A stretch of DNA of 12,410 nucleotides from Sulfuricella sp. (GTDB lineage: Bacteria; Pseudomonadota; Gammaproteobacteria; Burkholderiales; Sulfuricellaceae): positions 1 to 12,410 of the forward strand of contig JAIOJM010000358.1 of the NCBI GenBank assembly GCA_019911785.1. Reading direction: 5' to 3'. Below, piece by piece: positions 1-9,446 of this stretch; positions within the stretch are counted from its first letter, which is position 1, and the number at the start of each line of letters is the position of its first letter. The notes under the pieces are model-generated. The model was not told where the DNA came from. It made no database searches and worked only from the letters and a program-made list of their open reading frames with translations. The position numbers were made by a program, and so were the translations under genes.

Positions 1-62
1 GCACCCAGTGCGCCCAGACCCATCATGATCGCGCCGGCGATGAAAAGCAGTGCATGTTCCAT
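1..62 (-). CDS. atpE: ATP synthase F0 subunit c (partial, N-terminus only)
   Basis: This is the start of the c-subunit of the F1Fo ATP synthase, the small hairpin protein that forms the proton-translocating ring in the inner membrane. Only the first 20 codons are inside the window; the gene runs off the left edge, so the second helix and the proton-binding carboxylate cannot be seen. The visible peptide begins MEHALLFIAGAIMMGLGALG, a glycine- and alanine-rich first transmembrane helix that matches the usual proteobacterial N-terminus. The ATG (complement of 60-62) follows a good Shine-Dalgarno AGGAG at 70-74. It lies 42 bp downstream of atpB in the same direction, in the standard atpI-atpB-atpE order, and is presumably transcribed from the promoter upstream of atpI. 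Confidence 0.93.
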   Translation of the reverse strand, partial: MEHALLFIAGAIMMGLGALG

Positions 63-104
63 TGTGTTTCTCCTGGTTAATTTAAAAAGTAAAGGTTTCG
101 GTGC

Positions 105-971
<867 letters not shown>

Positions 972-1337
972 TTATTTCTCTATTCCGCTGAATATTGTTG
1001 AGACTACCAAGGTTAGCTGCCCCAGAACAAAGCCGATCAGCAAAGGCACCGGCATCAGTTTCAACCATCCCAATCCCGCCACGATCAGCAGCGCGACCAT
1101 AAAAAAACGTTCCATGCTGAAACGCACCAGCCAGGCCAACTCCTGGCGTGCGTCTTGCACTGGCCGCTGTGCACCGGTGCGCACGCACCAGATCAGAAAC
1201 AGCGCATTCGCCACCGCCACCGCGCCGCCAAAAAAAATCGCTTTTGCGGCCTCTTTTCCCAGCAGGAAAAACAGCAATGCCGCGCTGAAAACCGCCATAA
1301 CGGCCAGCAAGCTTACCACTCGATGAGCCGCGTCCAT
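972..1337 (-). CDS. atpI: ATP synthase subunit I (AtpI family)
   Basis: This is the small membrane protein encoded first in most atp operons. AtpI proteins are thought to help assemble or stabilise the c-ring, and some have been linked to ion transport. I start it at the ATG at 1337, giving 121 residues (MDAAHRVVSL...), because the frame upstream of this codon overlaps a sigma70-type promoter and does not look like coding sequence; a TTG two codons earlier is an alternative. Four hydrophobic segments are visible, at about 7-26, 31-51, 74-92 and 97-117. Sequence conservation in this family is low, so the call rests on size, topology and position just before atpB (3-nt gap). No clear Shine-Dalgarno precedes the start, which fits the low expression usual for atpI. 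Confidence 0.85.
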   Translation of the reverse strand: MDAAHRVVSLLAVMAVFSAALLFFLLGKEAAKAIFFGGAVAVANALFLIWCVRTGAQRPVQDARQELAWLVRFSMERFFMVALLIVAGLGWLKLMPVPLLIGFVLGQLTLVVSTIFSGIEK

Positions 1338-1365
1338 TTGCAAGTCGTTATCAAAATGAGCCGCG

Positions 1366-1394
1366 ATTATAGTCCACTCTTGCCTGTTACTCAA
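1366..1394 (-). promoter_or_regulatory. Probable sigma70 promoter of the atp operon
   Basis: Reading the minus strand, a -35 box TTGAGT (1389-1394) is separated by exactly 17 bp from a perfect -10 box TATAAT (1366-1371). Transcription would start near 1359, giving a short leader of about 20 nt before the atpI ATG. This is the best promoter match in the window and sits where the ATP synthase operon needs one, after the end of parB. It has not been tested; the call is from the hexamers, spacing and context. Confidence 0.7.
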
Positions 1395-1477
1395 TTTCCG
1401 AGTAAAAATAAGATTAGTACGTTTGGGTTGCGCCAAGCCAATCAAAAGAGTTGATAAATGCATTAAGGAGGCTGATT

Positions 1478-1495
1478 GGCTGACAACCGTCAACC
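1478..1495 (-). terminator. Short hairpin after parB, possible weak terminator
   Basis: On the minus strand, 12 nt after the parB stop, GGTTGAC and GTCAGCC pair around a GGTT loop, making a 7-bp stem with one G-U pair. No run of T follows, so it is not a classic intrinsic terminator. It could mark or protect the 3' end of the parAB transcript. In the remainder of the 170-bp parB-atpI gap I see only the atp promoter. Confidence 0.35.
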
Positions 1496-1507
1496 TTGTC
1501 CCGCTGG

Positions 1508-2353
1508 TTATCTTTCTCCCAGCCGGCCAATAATACTGTCCAATTGCTCCAGGCTGTCATAATTGATAATCAGCTTGCCCCGGCCCTTCTTCTGCGCCTT
1601 CAGCGTTACCACGGCGCCCAGCTTTTCCGCCAGGTCTTCCTGCAGCCTTAAAATATCCCGATCCGGCTTGGGCCTGGACTTTGCCTCCGGTCGTTGCTGA
1701 CGCTGAACCAGCCTTTCCGCTTCGCGCACCGACAGGCCTTTACCCACGATCTCATTGGCTGCGGTAATTTGTCCCGCATTAGGCAGGCTCAGCAGCGCTC
1801 TGGCATGTCCCATGTCGAGCTGATTGTGCATCAGCAGCTCCTGCACCGGTGGCGCCAGATTAAGCAGGCGCAGCAGATTGCTTACCGCGCTGCGCGAGCG
1901 CCCGACTGCTTCGGCGGCGAGCTGGTGGGTCATGTCGAACTCATTGATCAGGCGCTGGATTCCCGTCGCCTCCTCCAGCGGATTGAGGTTTTCGCGCTGA
2001 ATATTCTCGATCAGCGACATGGCCAAGGCCGCCTCATCCGCCACCACCCGCACCAGCACCGGCACTTCTGTCAAACCGGCGAGGCGGGCTGCGCGCCAGC
2101 GCCGCTCGCCGGCAATGATTTCATAGTTGCCCGCAATCAGCGCTCTTGCCAGTATCGGCTGCATGATCCCCTGGGATTTGATGGACTCGGCCAACTCAGC
2201 CAGTGATTCCTGGTCCATATGGGTGCGCGGCTGATATTTTCCGGGCTGGAGCTGATCCAGTTTCAGCTTTTGCAGCGTATCTTGATTATTTTCTTCGCTG
2301 TCGCCAGCCAGCAGAGCGTCAAGGCCGCGCCCCAATCCCTTCATTTTCACCAT
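1508..2353 (-). CDS. parB: Chromosome-partitioning protein ParB (Spo0J/Noc family)
   Basis: ParB binds parS sites near the origin, spreads along DNA as a CTP-dependent clamp, and works with ParA to segregate new origins. The 281-residue protein has the expected layout. An N-terminal ParA-interacting peptide (KGLGRGLDALL, 5-15) comes first. The N-terminal nucleotide-binding domain carries the CTP-binding box GERRWR (82-87) and the second conserved box ENIQREN (116-122). A helix-turn-helix region lies around 143-163 (LAAEAVGRSRSAVSNLLRLL). After a basic linker, the C-terminal dimerisation domain spans about 232-281. The gene starts 7 nt after the parA stop. Two ATGs (2353 and 2344) are possible: the purine-rich GAGAGGG is close to the first and far from the second, so the exact start is uncertain by three codons. 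Two matching parS sites are in this window. Confidence 0.97.
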   Translation of the reverse strand: MVKMKGLGRGLDALLAGDSEENNQDTLQKLKLDQLQPGKYQPRTHMDQESLAELAESIKSQGIMQPILARALIAGNYEIIAGERRWRAARLAGLTEVPVLVRVVADEAALAMSLIENIQRENLNPLEEATGIQRLINEFDMTHQLAAEAVGRSRSAVSNLLRLLNLAPPVQELLMHNQLDMGHARALLSLPNAGQITAANEIVGKGLSVREAERLVQRQQRPEAKSRPKPDRDILRLQEDLAEKLGAVVTLKAQKKGRGKLIINYDSLEQLDSIIGRLGER

Positions 2354-2360
2354 TTCCCTC

Positions 2361-3119
2361 TCACTTTCTTACCAGTTCGCCAGCCAGCGCCAAATACGCC
2401 TGTGCGCCTTTCGATGTCTTGTCGTGATACAACACCGGCACCCCATAGCTGGGCGCTTCCGCCAGCCTGACATTGCGCGGAATCACGGTGCGGTATACCT
2501 TGTCGCCGAAATGCCGCTGCAGTTGCTCCGACACCTGCTGCGCCAGGGTGTTGCGCGGATCGAACATGGTCCGCAGCAGCCCCTCGATTTCCAGTTGCGG
2601 GTTAAGGCTGGCACGCACCCGTTTGATGGTCTGCACCAGATCGCTCAATCCCTCCAGGGCGTAATATTCGCACTGCATCGGGATCATCACCGCATGCGCA
2701 GCGCAAAGACCGTTCACCGTAAGCAGGTTGAGCGCCGGCGGGCAATCGATCAGCACAAAATCATAATCCGCCTCAATGCTGGCCAGGGCGCTCTTAAGGC
2801 GTTTTTCCCGATGCGGCAGATCCACCAGCTCGACCTCCGCACCCGCCAATTCGCGGTTGGCGGGGATCAGGTCAAACTTGCCGCAGGTGTTAGTGACACG
2901 CACCTCCGCGATGCTCTTTTCCTCCAGCAACACATGATATACCGTCTGCGTCAGGGCCATTTTGTCGACACCGCAACCCATGGTGGCGTTGCCCTGCGGG
3001 TCGAGATCGATCAGCAACACCCGGCGCTTGGTTGCCGCCAGGCTGGCCGCTAGATTGACAGTGGTGGTGGTTTTCCCCACCCCGCCCTTTTGATTTGTAA
3101 TTGCGAGTATTTTTGCCAT
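2361..3119 (-). CDS. parA: Chromosome-partitioning ATPase ParA (Soj family)
   Basis: ParA is the nucleoid-binding, deviant Walker-type ATPase that moves ParB-parS complexes and so segregates the replication origins. It is 252 residues when started at the ATG at 3119. Visible motifs are the deviant Walker A KGGVGKTT (11-18, signature lysine K11), the A' motif LLIDLDPQGN (35-44) and Walker B VLIDCPP (122-128). The protein has no N-terminal DNA-binding extension, as expected of a chromosomal (type Ib) ParA rather than a plasmid one. A GTG directly before the ATG could also start translation. I prefer the ATG because AGGG, overlapping the rsmG stop codon, lies 7 nt before it. It is flanked by rsmG (9-nt gap) and parB (7-nt gap), the common proteobacterial arrangement. 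Confidence 0.97.
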   Translation of the reverse strand: MAKILAITNQKGGVGKTTTTVNLAASLAATKRRVLLIDLDPQGNATMGCGVDKMALTQTVYHVLLEEKSIAEVRVTNTCGKFDLIPANRELAGAEVELVDLPHREKRLKSALASIEADYDFVLIDCPPALNLLTVNGLCAAHAVMIPMQCEYYALEGLSDLVQTIKRVRASLNPQLEIEGLLRTMFDPRNTLAQQVSEQLQRHFGDKVYRTVIPRNVRLAEAPSYGVPVLYHDKTSKGAQAYLALAGELVRK

Positions 3120-3128
3120 CACCCCACC

Positions 3129-3770
3129 CTAACCCATTGCTTCCATTTTGATCGGTCGCAGCAAAACCAGATGCCTTTCGGCAGCCAGGCCCGGCACCTT
3201 GAGCGGCTCTACGCTCTGTAACGCAACAGTAGCCGGCAATCGAGTCAACTCCTCATGGGGATAAAGCCCCTTCATTGCCAACATCCGTCCCGTATCGCTG
3301 CACAAATGCAGCGCCAGGCTGGCGAACTCGGCCAAATCGGAAAATGCCCGGGAAATCACGACATCGTATTTTTCTTCCGGCCGCCATGCCTCTACCCGTT
3401 CGCAGACTACCGTCGTGTTGTTCAGGCCCAACTCCAGGCAGGCTTGCCGAAGAAAACTGGTTTTCTTATGGTTGCTGTCCAGCAGGGTAACCTCCAGCGC
3501 CGGGTTCGCCAGTGCCAGAGGGATTCCCGGCAGCCCGGGCCCGGTTCCGACGTCGATGACTCGGCGCCCAACAACATGCGGCAAAACCGCCAGGCTATCG
3601 AGCAAATGCTGGGTGACCATTTTTTCCGGGTCGCGCACGGCCGTCAGGTTATAAACCTTGTTCCATTTCTGCATGAGCGCCACATAGTTCAGCAAGCTTG
3701 ATTGCGTCGCCGCGTCTAAATTCAGGCCCATTTCCTCCAGGCCACAGGCTAATTGTTCTTCCAGTCTCAT
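3129..3770 (-). CDS. rsmG: 16S rRNA (guanine527-N7)-methyltransferase RsmG
   Basis: RsmG (formerly GidB) uses S-adenosylmethionine to methylate N7 of G527 in the 530 loop of 16S rRNA in the small subunit; loss of the enzyme in several bacteria gives low-level streptomycin resistance. The protein is 213 residues, typical for the family. It shows the family N-terminal block [16 protein letters not shown] (36-51) with HLLDSL following (55-60), the SAM-binding glycine loop [10 protein letters not shown] (73-82), the acidic residue ending the second strand in LLDSNHKK (96-103), and the SRAF motif (140-143). Its ATG overlaps the mnmG stop by 4 nt (ATGA), which suggests translational coupling. The mnmG-rsmG-parA-parB order is widespread near bacterial origins. 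Confidence 0.97.
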   Translation of the reverse strand: MRLEEQLACGLEEMGLNLDAATQSSLLNYVALMQKWNKVYNLTAVRDPEKMVTQHLLDSLAVLPHVVGRRVIDVGTGPGLPGIPLALANPALEVTLLDSNHKKTSFLRQACLELGLNNTTVVCERVEAWRPEEKYDVVISRAFSDLAEFASLALHLCSDTGRMLAMKGLYPHEELTRLPATVALQSVEPLKVPGLAAERHLVLLRPIKMEAMG

Positions 3771-5638
3771 GCGCTTTTCTTCAAGTGCACCAGCAGTACC
3801 GAAATCGCCGCGGGCGTCACGCCGGAGATGCGCCCGGCCTGCCCCAGCGTTTCAGGCTTGTGCTGGTTAAGCTTTTGTTGCACTTCGATGGATAGCCCAT
3901 GCACCTCGCGGTAATCCAGGCTCAGAGGCAGGATCATGGCTTCATAATACTGGTGACGGGCGACCTCCTCCTGCTGGCGAGCGATGTAACCCTGGTATTT
4001 GGCCTGGATCTCAACCTGTTCGGCCACCTTGGCGTCTCCGACCCCTACACCGGCGCCCGGCAATGTCATCAAGTCGCGGTAGCTGACGTCAGGCCGGCGC
4101 AGCAAGTCCAATAACGAATACTCCCGCTCAATGCCCTTGCCCAGCACCCTTTCCGCATCCTCCTGAGGCAGCAACTTCGGGTTCACCCAGACGCTTTTCA
4201 GGCGCTCCTGTTCGCGCGCGATCGCCCCGCGCTTTTCCTCGAAACGCTGCCACCGCGCGTCATCAACCACGCCCAGCAGCCGCCCAGCTTCCGTCAATCG
4301 CAGGTCGGCGTTGTCCTCGCGCAACATCAGCCGGTATTCGGCACGGCTGGTAAACATGCGGTAAGGCTCGACCACGCCACGAGTGATCAGGTCATCCACC
4401 ATCACGCCGAGATAGGCCTGATCCCGGCCTGGATACCAGGCTTCTTTTCCCTGTGCCGACAACCCGGCATTGATACCCGCCAGAATCCCCTGCGCCGCAG
4501 CTTCTTCATAACCGGTTGTGCCATTGATCTGGCCGGCGAAGAACAGCCCCTGTATGGCCTTGGTTTCCAAAGAGTGTTTCAGCCCAAGCGGGTCGAAAAA
4601 ATCATATTCGATCGCGTAACCGGGACGGGTAATATGCGCGTTTTCAAAGCCCCGGATCGAACGCACCAGCTCCACCTGCACATCGAAAGGCAGGCTGGTG
4701 GAGATGCCGTTGGGATAGATTTCGTGGGTATTCAACCCTTCCGGCTCAACGAAAATCTGGTGTGAGTCCTTGCCGGAAAAACGCATGATCTTGTCTTCGA
4801 TCGACGGACAATAGCGCGGCCCCACCCCCTCGATCACGCCCGTGTAAAGCGGTGAACGGTCCAGCCCGCCACGGATGATGTCGTGAGTGCGCAGATTGGT
4901 CTGGGTGATCCAGCAGGGCAATTGGCGCGGATGCTGTGCGGCATCGCCGAGGAAGGAAAACGCCGGCGCCGGATCGTCTCCGGGCTGCACCACCATCACC
5001 GAATAGTCCAGACTGCGGCCGTCGATGCGTGGCGGAGTGCCCGTCTTGAAGCGCTTCGCCGGCAATTGAAACTCGCGCAGCCGTTGCGCCAGGGAGATCG
5101 AAGGGGGGTCACCGGCGCGCCCGGCCCGGTAATTGGATTGCCCGACATGGACCAGACCCGCCAGGAAAGTGCCAGCCGTCAGGACTACGGACTTGGCCTG
5201 AAAGCGCAAGCCCAGCTGGGTGACCACGCCAACCACGCGATCCTGCTCAAGCATCAGGTCATCCACCGCCTGCTGGAACAGCCACAGGTTGGGTTGATTC
5301 TCCAGCCGGCGCCGAATCGCCTGCCGATATAGAACGCGGTCCGCCTGCGCTCGCGTCGCCCGCACCGCCGGCCCCTTGCTGGAATTGAGAATGCGGAACT
5401 GGATGCCCGCTTCATCTGTCGCCGCAGCCATGGCTCCACCCAGGGCATCGACCTCCTTCACCAGATGACCCTTGCCGATGCCGCCTATCGAAGGGTTGCA
5501 CGACATCTGCCCGAGCGTTTCGATGTTATGCGTCAACAACAGCGTTTTCAGGCCCATGCGGGCGCCGGCCAGCGCGGCTTCCGTTCCGGCATGGCCGCCG
5601 CCGATCACGATGACATCAAATTTGGAAGGATAAAGCAT
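3767..5638 (-). CDS. mnmG: tRNA uridine-5-carboxymethylaminomethyl modification enzyme MnmG
   Basis: MnmG (GidA) is the FAD-dependent partner of MnmE. The complex uses methylenetetrahydrofolate and glycine or ammonium to build cmnm5U or nm5U at wobble position 34 of certain tRNAs. Started at the ATG at 5638 the protein is 623 residues ([20 protein letters not shown]), which aligns with the usual N-terminus; a TTG further upstream (5677) would add 13 unlikely residues. The FAD-binding GGGHAG is at 13-18. The two conserved cysteines fall at C47 (SCNPSIGG) and C277 ([11 protein letters not shown]), the same numbers as in E. coli. A GTPPRID motif lies at 200-206. The helical C-terminal domain that contacts MnmE and tRNA is complete, and the stop overlaps rsmG. 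A parS site and a possible promoter lie just upstream. Confidence 0.98.
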   Translation of the reverse strand: MLYPSKFDVIVIGGGHAGTEAALAGARMGLKTLLLTHNIETLGQMSCNPSIGGIGKGHLVKEVDALGGAMAAATDEAGIQFRILNSSKGPAVRATRAQADRVLYRQAIRRRLENQPNLWLFQQAVDDLMLEQDRVVGVVTQLGLRFQAKSVVLTAGTFLAGLVHVGQSNYRAGRAGDPPSISLAQRLREFQLPAKRFKTGTPPRIDGRSLDYSVMVVQPGDDPAPAFSFLGDAAQHPRQLPCWITQTNLRTHDIIRGGLDRSPLYTGVIEGVGPRYCPSIEDKIMRFSGKDSHQIFVEPEGLNTHEIYPNGISTSLPFDVQVELVRSIRGFENAHITRPGYAIEYDFFDPLGLKHSLETKAIQGLFFAGQINGTTGYEEAAAQGILAGINAGLSAQGKEAWYPGRDQAYLGVMVDDLITRGVVEPYRMFTSRAEYRLMLREDNADLRLTEAGRLLGVVDDARWQRFEEKRGAIAREQERLKSVWVNPKLLPQEDAERVLGKGIEREYSLLDLLRRPDVSYRDLMTLPGAGVGVGDAKVAEQVEIQAKYQGYIARQQEEVARHQYYEAMILPLSLDYREVHGLSIEVQQKLNQHKPETLGQAGRISGVTPAAISVLLVHLKKSA

Positions 5639-5665
5639 GGTCAACCAGATGTGCGAGGAGCACGA

Positions 5666-5694
5666 ATCATAACCCAAAATAGCTGTTGTTTCAC
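5666..5694 (-). promoter_or_regulatory. Possible mnmG promoter overlapping parS
   Basis: On the minus strand, -10 TATGAT (5666-5671, five of six consensus bases) lies 17 bp downstream of GTGAAA (5689-5694, four of six), which is part of the parS palindrome. Transcription would begin near 5659, about 20 nt before the mnmG ATG. The -10 is reasonable and the -35 weak, so this is tentative. It would drive mnmG-rsmG-parA-parB separately from the rpmH-mnmE block. Confidence 0.35.
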
Positions 5695-5702
5695 GTGAAA
5701 CG
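5687..5702. promoter_or_regulatory. parS: parS centromere site 1 (ParB binding)
   Basis: TGTTTCACGTGAAACG is the 16-bp parS palindrome of chromosomal ParB/Spo0J, matching the consensus TGTTTCACGTGAAACA at 15 of 16 positions; the central 14 bp GTTTCACGTGAAAC is perfectly palindromic. It fills the 3' part of the mnmE-mnmG gap and directly abuts the mnmE stop codon (5703-5705). It lies about 5.2 kb to the left of the dnaA-dnaN gap. With parAB encoded 2.6-4.2 kb away, it is very likely a working partition site. Confidence 0.93.
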
Positions 5703-7043
5703 CTATTTTCCGATGCAGAATCGGGAAAATATCTCGCCCAGCAAATCGTCCGATGTGAATTCCCCGGTTATGCTGGAAAGCGCGCTCTGCGCCAGCCGGA
5801 GCTCCTCAGCAAAAAACTCGACCCGGCCCTCGCACGCCGCCGCACGCGACAATCGCTCCCTGGCTTCGCGCAACGCGTTCAGGTGGCGCTCGCGCGCCAT
5901 GTAGACACCCTCGCCGCCTGCCTGCCAGCCAACGACTCGCAACAGATGCTCATGCAGCAGATCGATTCCCGCGCCAGTCTTGGCCGAGAGATAAATGTCC
6001 ACAGTCCCGCCCTCGGCAACGACTCCGGGCTCTTGGCCGAGGAGATCGACCTTGTTGAATACACGAAGCAGCGGCAGGCCTGGTGGCAATTTGGCTATGA
6101 TTTCCAGGTCGGCCGGCGCAATTCCTTTCGCCGCATCGATCAGGAGCAGCGCTGCGTTGGCTTGCTGAATCGCGCTCCAGGTGCGGGCAATGCCGATTTT
6201 CTCTACTTCATCATCGGTGTCGCGCAGCCCTGCGGTGTCAATGAAATGCAGCGCCACGCCCTCGATTTCGATGTGCTGACGGATCGCGTCACGGGTGGTT
6301 CCCGCCACAGGGGTGACGATTGCCACCTCCTCACCCGCAAGCAGGTTAAGCAAACTGGATTTGCCTACATTCGGCTGACCAATGAGGACTATATGCAAGC
6401 CTTCACGCAGCAGGCTGCCCTGACTTGCCTGGCGGAATACCTTATCCAGCTGTGCGTTGATAGCGGCTAGCTGGTTAAGCGCGTTGGACTCCTCGAGAAA
6501 ATCGATTTCCTCTTCAGGGAAGTCCAGGGTCGCCTCCACCAGCATACGCAGGTTGATCAGTGCATCCACCAACTGGTGGATGGCATGTGAAAACTCTCCG
6601 CGCAGTGAGCGCATTGCGGTTTTGGCCGCCTCTGCGGTAGCCGCATCAATCAGGTCGGCAACGCTTTCCGCCTGAGCCAGATCCATCTTGTCATTGAGAA
6701 AGGCGCGCCGGGTGAACTCACCCGGCTCAGCTGGGCGCGCGCCTAATTCCAGGCAACGCCCAAGCAACCGGCGCAACACCGCATCGCCACCGTGCCCTTG
6801 CAGTTCGAGAACATCCTGGCCAGTATAGGAATGGGGGGCGGGGAAATACAGGGCGATACCCTGATCGATCACCTCTCCATCCGCTGCCAGGAAATTGCTC
6901 AGCGTAGCGACGCGGGGGGCAGAGATTTTCCCCAGGAGATTCTGGGAAAAACCCCGCAGATCTTCGCCGGAAATTCGCACCACGCCTATGCCGCCGCGGC
7001 CAGGCGCGGTAGCAATAGCGGCAATGGCGTCAGTGTTTCCCAT
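5703..7043 (-). CDS. mnmE: tRNA modification GTPase MnmE
   Basis: MnmE (TrmE) is the folate-binding, potassium-activated GTPase that works with MnmG on wobble uridine 34 of tRNAs. With the ATG at 7043 the protein is 446 residues. It has the N-terminal formyl-THF-binding domain beginning with [20 protein letters not shown], a helical domain, and the inserted G domain: G1 GQPNVGKS (222-229), G2 TTRD (249-252), G3 DTAG (269-272), G4 NKVD (330-333) and G5 SAK (353-355). The C-terminal FCIGK carries the invariant catalytic cysteine C443. This start is chosen for its fit to the family N-terminus and because AGGGG sits just before it; a longer frame would add 20 atypical residues. The start lies inside the end of yidC (14-nt overlap). 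Confidence 0.97.
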   Translation of the reverse strand: MGNTDAIAAIATAPGRGGIGVVRISGEDLRGFSQNLLGKISAPRVATLSNFLAADGEVIDQGIALYFPAPHSYTGQDVLELQGHGGDAVLRRLLGRCLELGARPAEPGEFTRRAFLNDKMDLAQAESVADLIDAATAEAAKTAMRSLRGEFSHAIHQLVDALINLRMLVEATLDFPEEEIDFLEESNALNQLAAINAQLDKVFRQASQGSLLREGLHIVLIGQPNVGKSSLLNLLAGEEVAIVTPVAGTTRDAIRQHIEIEGVALHFIDTAGLRDTDDEVEKIGIARTWSAIQQANAALLLIDAAKGIAPADLEIIAKLPPGLPLLRVFNKVDLLGQEPGVVAEGGTVDIYLSAKTGAGIDLLHEHLLRVVGWQAGGEGVYMARERHLNALREARERLSRAAACEGRVEFFAEELRLAQSALSSITGEFTSDDLLGEIFSRFCIGK

Positions 7044-8673
7044 GCCCCTTGGCGGTGGCTTTTGCCTGCTCGACACCATGCGTGACATACCATTGCTGGG
7101 CAATCGACAGCGTGTTGTTCACCACCCAGTACAGAACCAGGCCGGCGGGGAAGAAAAAGAAGAAAACGCTGAAAGCGATCGGCATGATCATCATCACCTT
7201 GGCCTGAATCGGGTCGGGTGGGGTCGGATTCAGCTTGGTCTGGATGATCATGGTGATCCCCATTACGATCGGCAAGATGTAATAGGGGTCGGGAGCGGAC
7301 AGGTCGTGGACCCACAGCATGAATGGTGCCTGACGCATTTCGACGCTATTCAGCAGCGCCCAGTAAAGCGCGATAAATACCGGGATCTGCACTACAACCG
7401 GCAGACAACCCCCAAGCGGGTTGACCTTCTCGGTCTTGTATAGCTCCATCATCGCCGTATGCAGCCGCTGGCGGTCGTCGCCGTATTGCTCCTTGAGTTT
7501 TTGCAGCTTGGGCCCGAGCACGCGCATTTGTGCCATGGAGCGGTAGCTTTTTGCGGACAGCGGGTAGAAAGCCAGCTTGATCAGGACGGTCAGCAGGATA
7601 ATGGCCACCCCCCAGTTTTGAACCAGCTTGTTAAGCCACGCCAAAACCCAGAACAGCGGTGCCGAAATCACGGTCAGCACGCCGTAATCGACGACCAGAT
7701 CCAGTCCGGGGGCCACCTTGCTCAGGTGATCCTGTTCCTGTGGCCCGACATAAAGAGGCACGATTATTTTTTTCATGCTTCCTGGCTCGATCGAGCCCAC
7801 CGGCAGAACCACGCCTACGTCGTAAAGATCTTCTCCCAGCTTTTTCGCATAATATTCACGCGGCTGATCATTGGCGGGCAGCCAAGCGCTGAGGAAATAA
7901 AGCTGGATCATGGCGACCCAGCCGTCGTTGCTTTGCTTGGGATAGCTCGCTTTGTCCTTCCCGATGTCAGCAAAGCTGATTTTATGGAATTTTTCCTTGT
8001 CGGTATAAACCGCGGGGCCGGTATAAGTCGTGATGAACTTCGGGTCGCCGATCGGAGGCTGGCCATTTCTCACCAACTGGAAATAGGAATGGGGCTCGAG
8101 TCGGGTTGCGCTGCCATTGTGGATCTCGTAAGCCACATCAACCACGTAGCTGCTCTTGCGAAAGGTGAAAACCTTGTCCACCTTGATACCATTCGTACCC
8201 GCCCAAGTCAGTCTTACTTGTACTTCATTCGCCCCTTCGGCGAGTTTATACTGGGTTGCCGCCGCGGAAAATAGCGTTTTATGCGTTGGCAAATCATTGC
8301 CGATCAGGCCAGATTGAGCAATATAGAGGTGTTTCGGGTCATCTTCCAGCAAGACAAAGTTTTTGCTTTTATCCTGGGTGTCATGGTGCTTCAGCAGTTC
8401 CAGCCTGCGTACGTCGCCGCCGAGAGTGTCGATTTCGGCATAAATAAAATCGGTTTGTACCTTTACCCGTTCTCCCGTTTGCAGCGGTCCGCCAGAGTCC
8501 TTGGCAGGTGCGTCAACCGCAAGCGCAGTGGGAGTGGGCGTTTGTACGGCCCCCGCTTTTTCGTGCGCGATTTGGCCAACCGGAGCAGGGTGCTGTTCCT
8601 TTTGCCAGGCATCCCATAACATCAGAATGGAAAAGGAAAAAACGATGAAAAGTATCAGACGCTGGGTGTCCAT
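7030..8673 (-). CDS. yidC: Membrane protein insertase YidC (Oxa1 family)
   Basis: YidC inserts and folds inner-membrane proteins, alone or with SecYEG; its substrates include ATP synthase subunits a and c, encoded downstream here. The protein has 547 residues, the usual size for Gram-negative YidC. A first transmembrane helix (about 5-22) leads into a variable Ala/Pro-rich linker and a large periplasmic domain (about 70-325). The conserved insertase core follows, with helices around 334-348, 354-372, 422-443, 462-478 and 494-518. SMAQMR (379-384) supplies the conserved groove arginine (R384, corresponding to E. coli Arg366). [19 protein letters not shown] (415-433) is the family signature. 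The C-terminus is basic. GAGG precedes the ATG by 6 nt, and yidD ends 17 nt upstream. Confidence 0.98.
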   Translation of the reverse strand: MDTQRLILFIVFSFSILMLWDAWQKEQHPAPVGQIAHEKAGAVQTPTPTALAVDAPAKDSGGPLQTGERVKVQTDFIYAEIDTLGGDVRRLELLKHHDTQDKSKNFVLLEDDPKHLYIAQSGLIGNDLPTHKTLFSAAATQYKLAEGANEVQVRLTWAGTNGIKVDKVFTFRKSSYVVDVAYEIHNGSATRLEPHSYFQLVRNGQPPIGDPKFITTYTGPAVYTDKEKFHKISFADIGKDKASYPKQSNDGWVAMIQLYFLSAWLPANDQPREYYAKKLGEDLYDVGVVLPVGSIEPGSMKKIIVPLYVGPQEQDHLSKVAPGLDLVVDYGVLTVISAPLFWVLAWLNKLVQNWGVAIILLTVLIKLAFYPLSAKSYRSMAQMRVLGPKLQKLKEQYGDDRQRLHTAMMELYKTEKVNPLGGCLPVVVQIPVFIALYWALLNSVEMRQAPFMLWVHDLSAPDPYYILPIVMGITMIIQTKLNPTPPDPIQAKVMMIMPIAFSVFFFFFPAGLVLYWVVNNTLSIAQQWYVTHGVEQAKATAKGHGKH

Positions 8674-8690
8674 GTTGCCTCAATCATAAT

Positions 8691-8900
8691 TTATGGTACC
8701 GGATCATATCCGCCCGGATGCCGGGGGTGACAACGGCAAAGCCTTTTTATTCCAAGCCAGCCGCCTTTGAAAGCTCCGAACTTGGCTAATGCCTGGCAAG
8801 AATATTCGGAACAAGTCGGGGTAAATCGGCAGCGCGGCCCCAGCAAGGGACTGATCAAGTATTGGTAAACCCTGATCAATCCGATAAGCAAACGTTTCAT
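8691..8900 (-). CDS. yidD: Membrane protein insertion efficiency factor YidD
   Basis: YidD is a small membrane-associated protein that improves YidC-dependent insertion; the detailed mechanism is not settled. The protein is 69 residues. An amphipathic N-terminal segment ([20 protein letters not shown]) is followed by the family signature with cysteines C24, C30 and C35 ([16 protein letters not shown]), and then [17 protein letters not shown] with C55 and C57. These features are diagnostic. Its ATG overlaps the rnpA stop by 4 nt (ATGA), and yidC follows 17 nt after its own stop, giving the classic rpmH-rnpA-yidD-yidC cluster. Confidence 0.96.
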   Translation of the reverse strand: MKRLLIGLIRVYQYLISPLLGPRCRFTPTCSEYSCQALAKFGAFKGGWLGIKRLCRCHPRHPGGYDPVP

Positions 8901-9268
8901 TCTCTTCGCACCAGCCTTTTTTGCAGGTTATCCATTAGCCGCAAGAACTCTTCTTCTACCTGACGGAACGCATTCCCGGTAAAACTCTTGTGCGCCAGGA
9001 CAACAATATCCAGGCTGTCAAACAGGTTCTGGTGTCGCCGGAAAATTTCCCGCAGACTGCGCTTGATGTAATTCCTGGTTACCGCATGAGCTGCCGTTTT
9101 TTTTCGAACAATACCGGTAAATCGCGGGTGATTCAGCGCGTTCGGCTTGGCCAGTATGCGCAAGTAATCACCATATACCTGGCATTTAAACGAAAAAACG
9201 GATGAAATTTCATCCGTTTCTTTTAAGCGTTTGCTTTTCTGAAAAGCATGGATAGCCGGCACTGCCAA
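8897..9268 (-). CDS. rnpA: Ribonuclease P protein component (C5 protein)
   Basis: RnpA is the small basic protein that binds the catalytic RNase P RNA and helps it cleave the 5' leader of tRNA precursors. The frame gives 123 residues from a TTG at 9268; a GTG two codons further in (9262) is an alternative. There is no ATG near the expected N-terminus and no clear Shine-Dalgarno, so the start is uncertain. The core is typical: [19 protein letters not shown] near the N-terminus, and the RNA-binding motif [14 protein letters not shown] (64-77), equivalent to the RNR motif of the family. It sits 7 nt after rpmH and overlaps yidD by 4 nt, so translation is probably coupled along the cluster. Confidence 0.94.
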   Translation of the reverse strand: MAVPAIHAFQKSKRLKETDEISSVFSFKCQVYGDYLRILAKPNALNHPRFTGIVRKKTAAHAVTRNYIKRSLREIFRRHQNLFDSLDIVVLAHKSFTGNAFRQVEEEFLRLMDNLQKRLVRRE

Positions 9269-9275
9269 GCAACAA

Positions 9276-9410
9276 CTATACGCTGAGTTTCGCCCGCCCC
9301 TTGGCGCGCCTTGCTCTGATCACGGCGCGACCGCCGCTTGTTTTCATCCGCGCGCGGAAACCATGGGTGCGTTTGCGTTTGACAACAGAAGGTTGATAAG
9401 TCCGTTTCAT
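9276..9410 (-). CDS. rpmH: 50S ribosomal protein L34
   Basis: L34 is a very small, highly basic protein of the large ribosomal subunit. The gene encodes 44 residues starting [20 protein letters not shown] and ending with [10 protein letters not shown], an essentially textbook L34 of standard length. The ATG is at 9408-9410 and the TAG at 9276-9278. A GGGG tract 7 nt before the ATG may serve as the ribosome-binding site. It is the first gene of the leftward rpmH-rnpA-yidD-yidC-mnmE block and has its own good promoter just upstream, facing away from dnaA. Confidence 0.98.
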   Translation of the reverse strand: MKRTYQPSVVKRKRTHGFRARMKTSGGRAVIRARRAKGRAKLSV

Positions 9411-9446
9411 TTTGTTACCCCAAAACTTGTTTAGCTAAAACGCGCA

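Noticed and set aside
1338..1493. 52-codon upstream extension of atpI
   Set aside because: This stretch contains the near-consensus atp promoter and a possible hairpin, and the added residues do not resemble an AtpI N-terminus.
7459..8274. Plus-strand open frame (about 270 codons) opposite yidC
   Set aside because: It is antisense to a clear yidC, has no ribosome-binding site or recognisable domain, and a His/Gln-rich composition that follows from the yidC codons.
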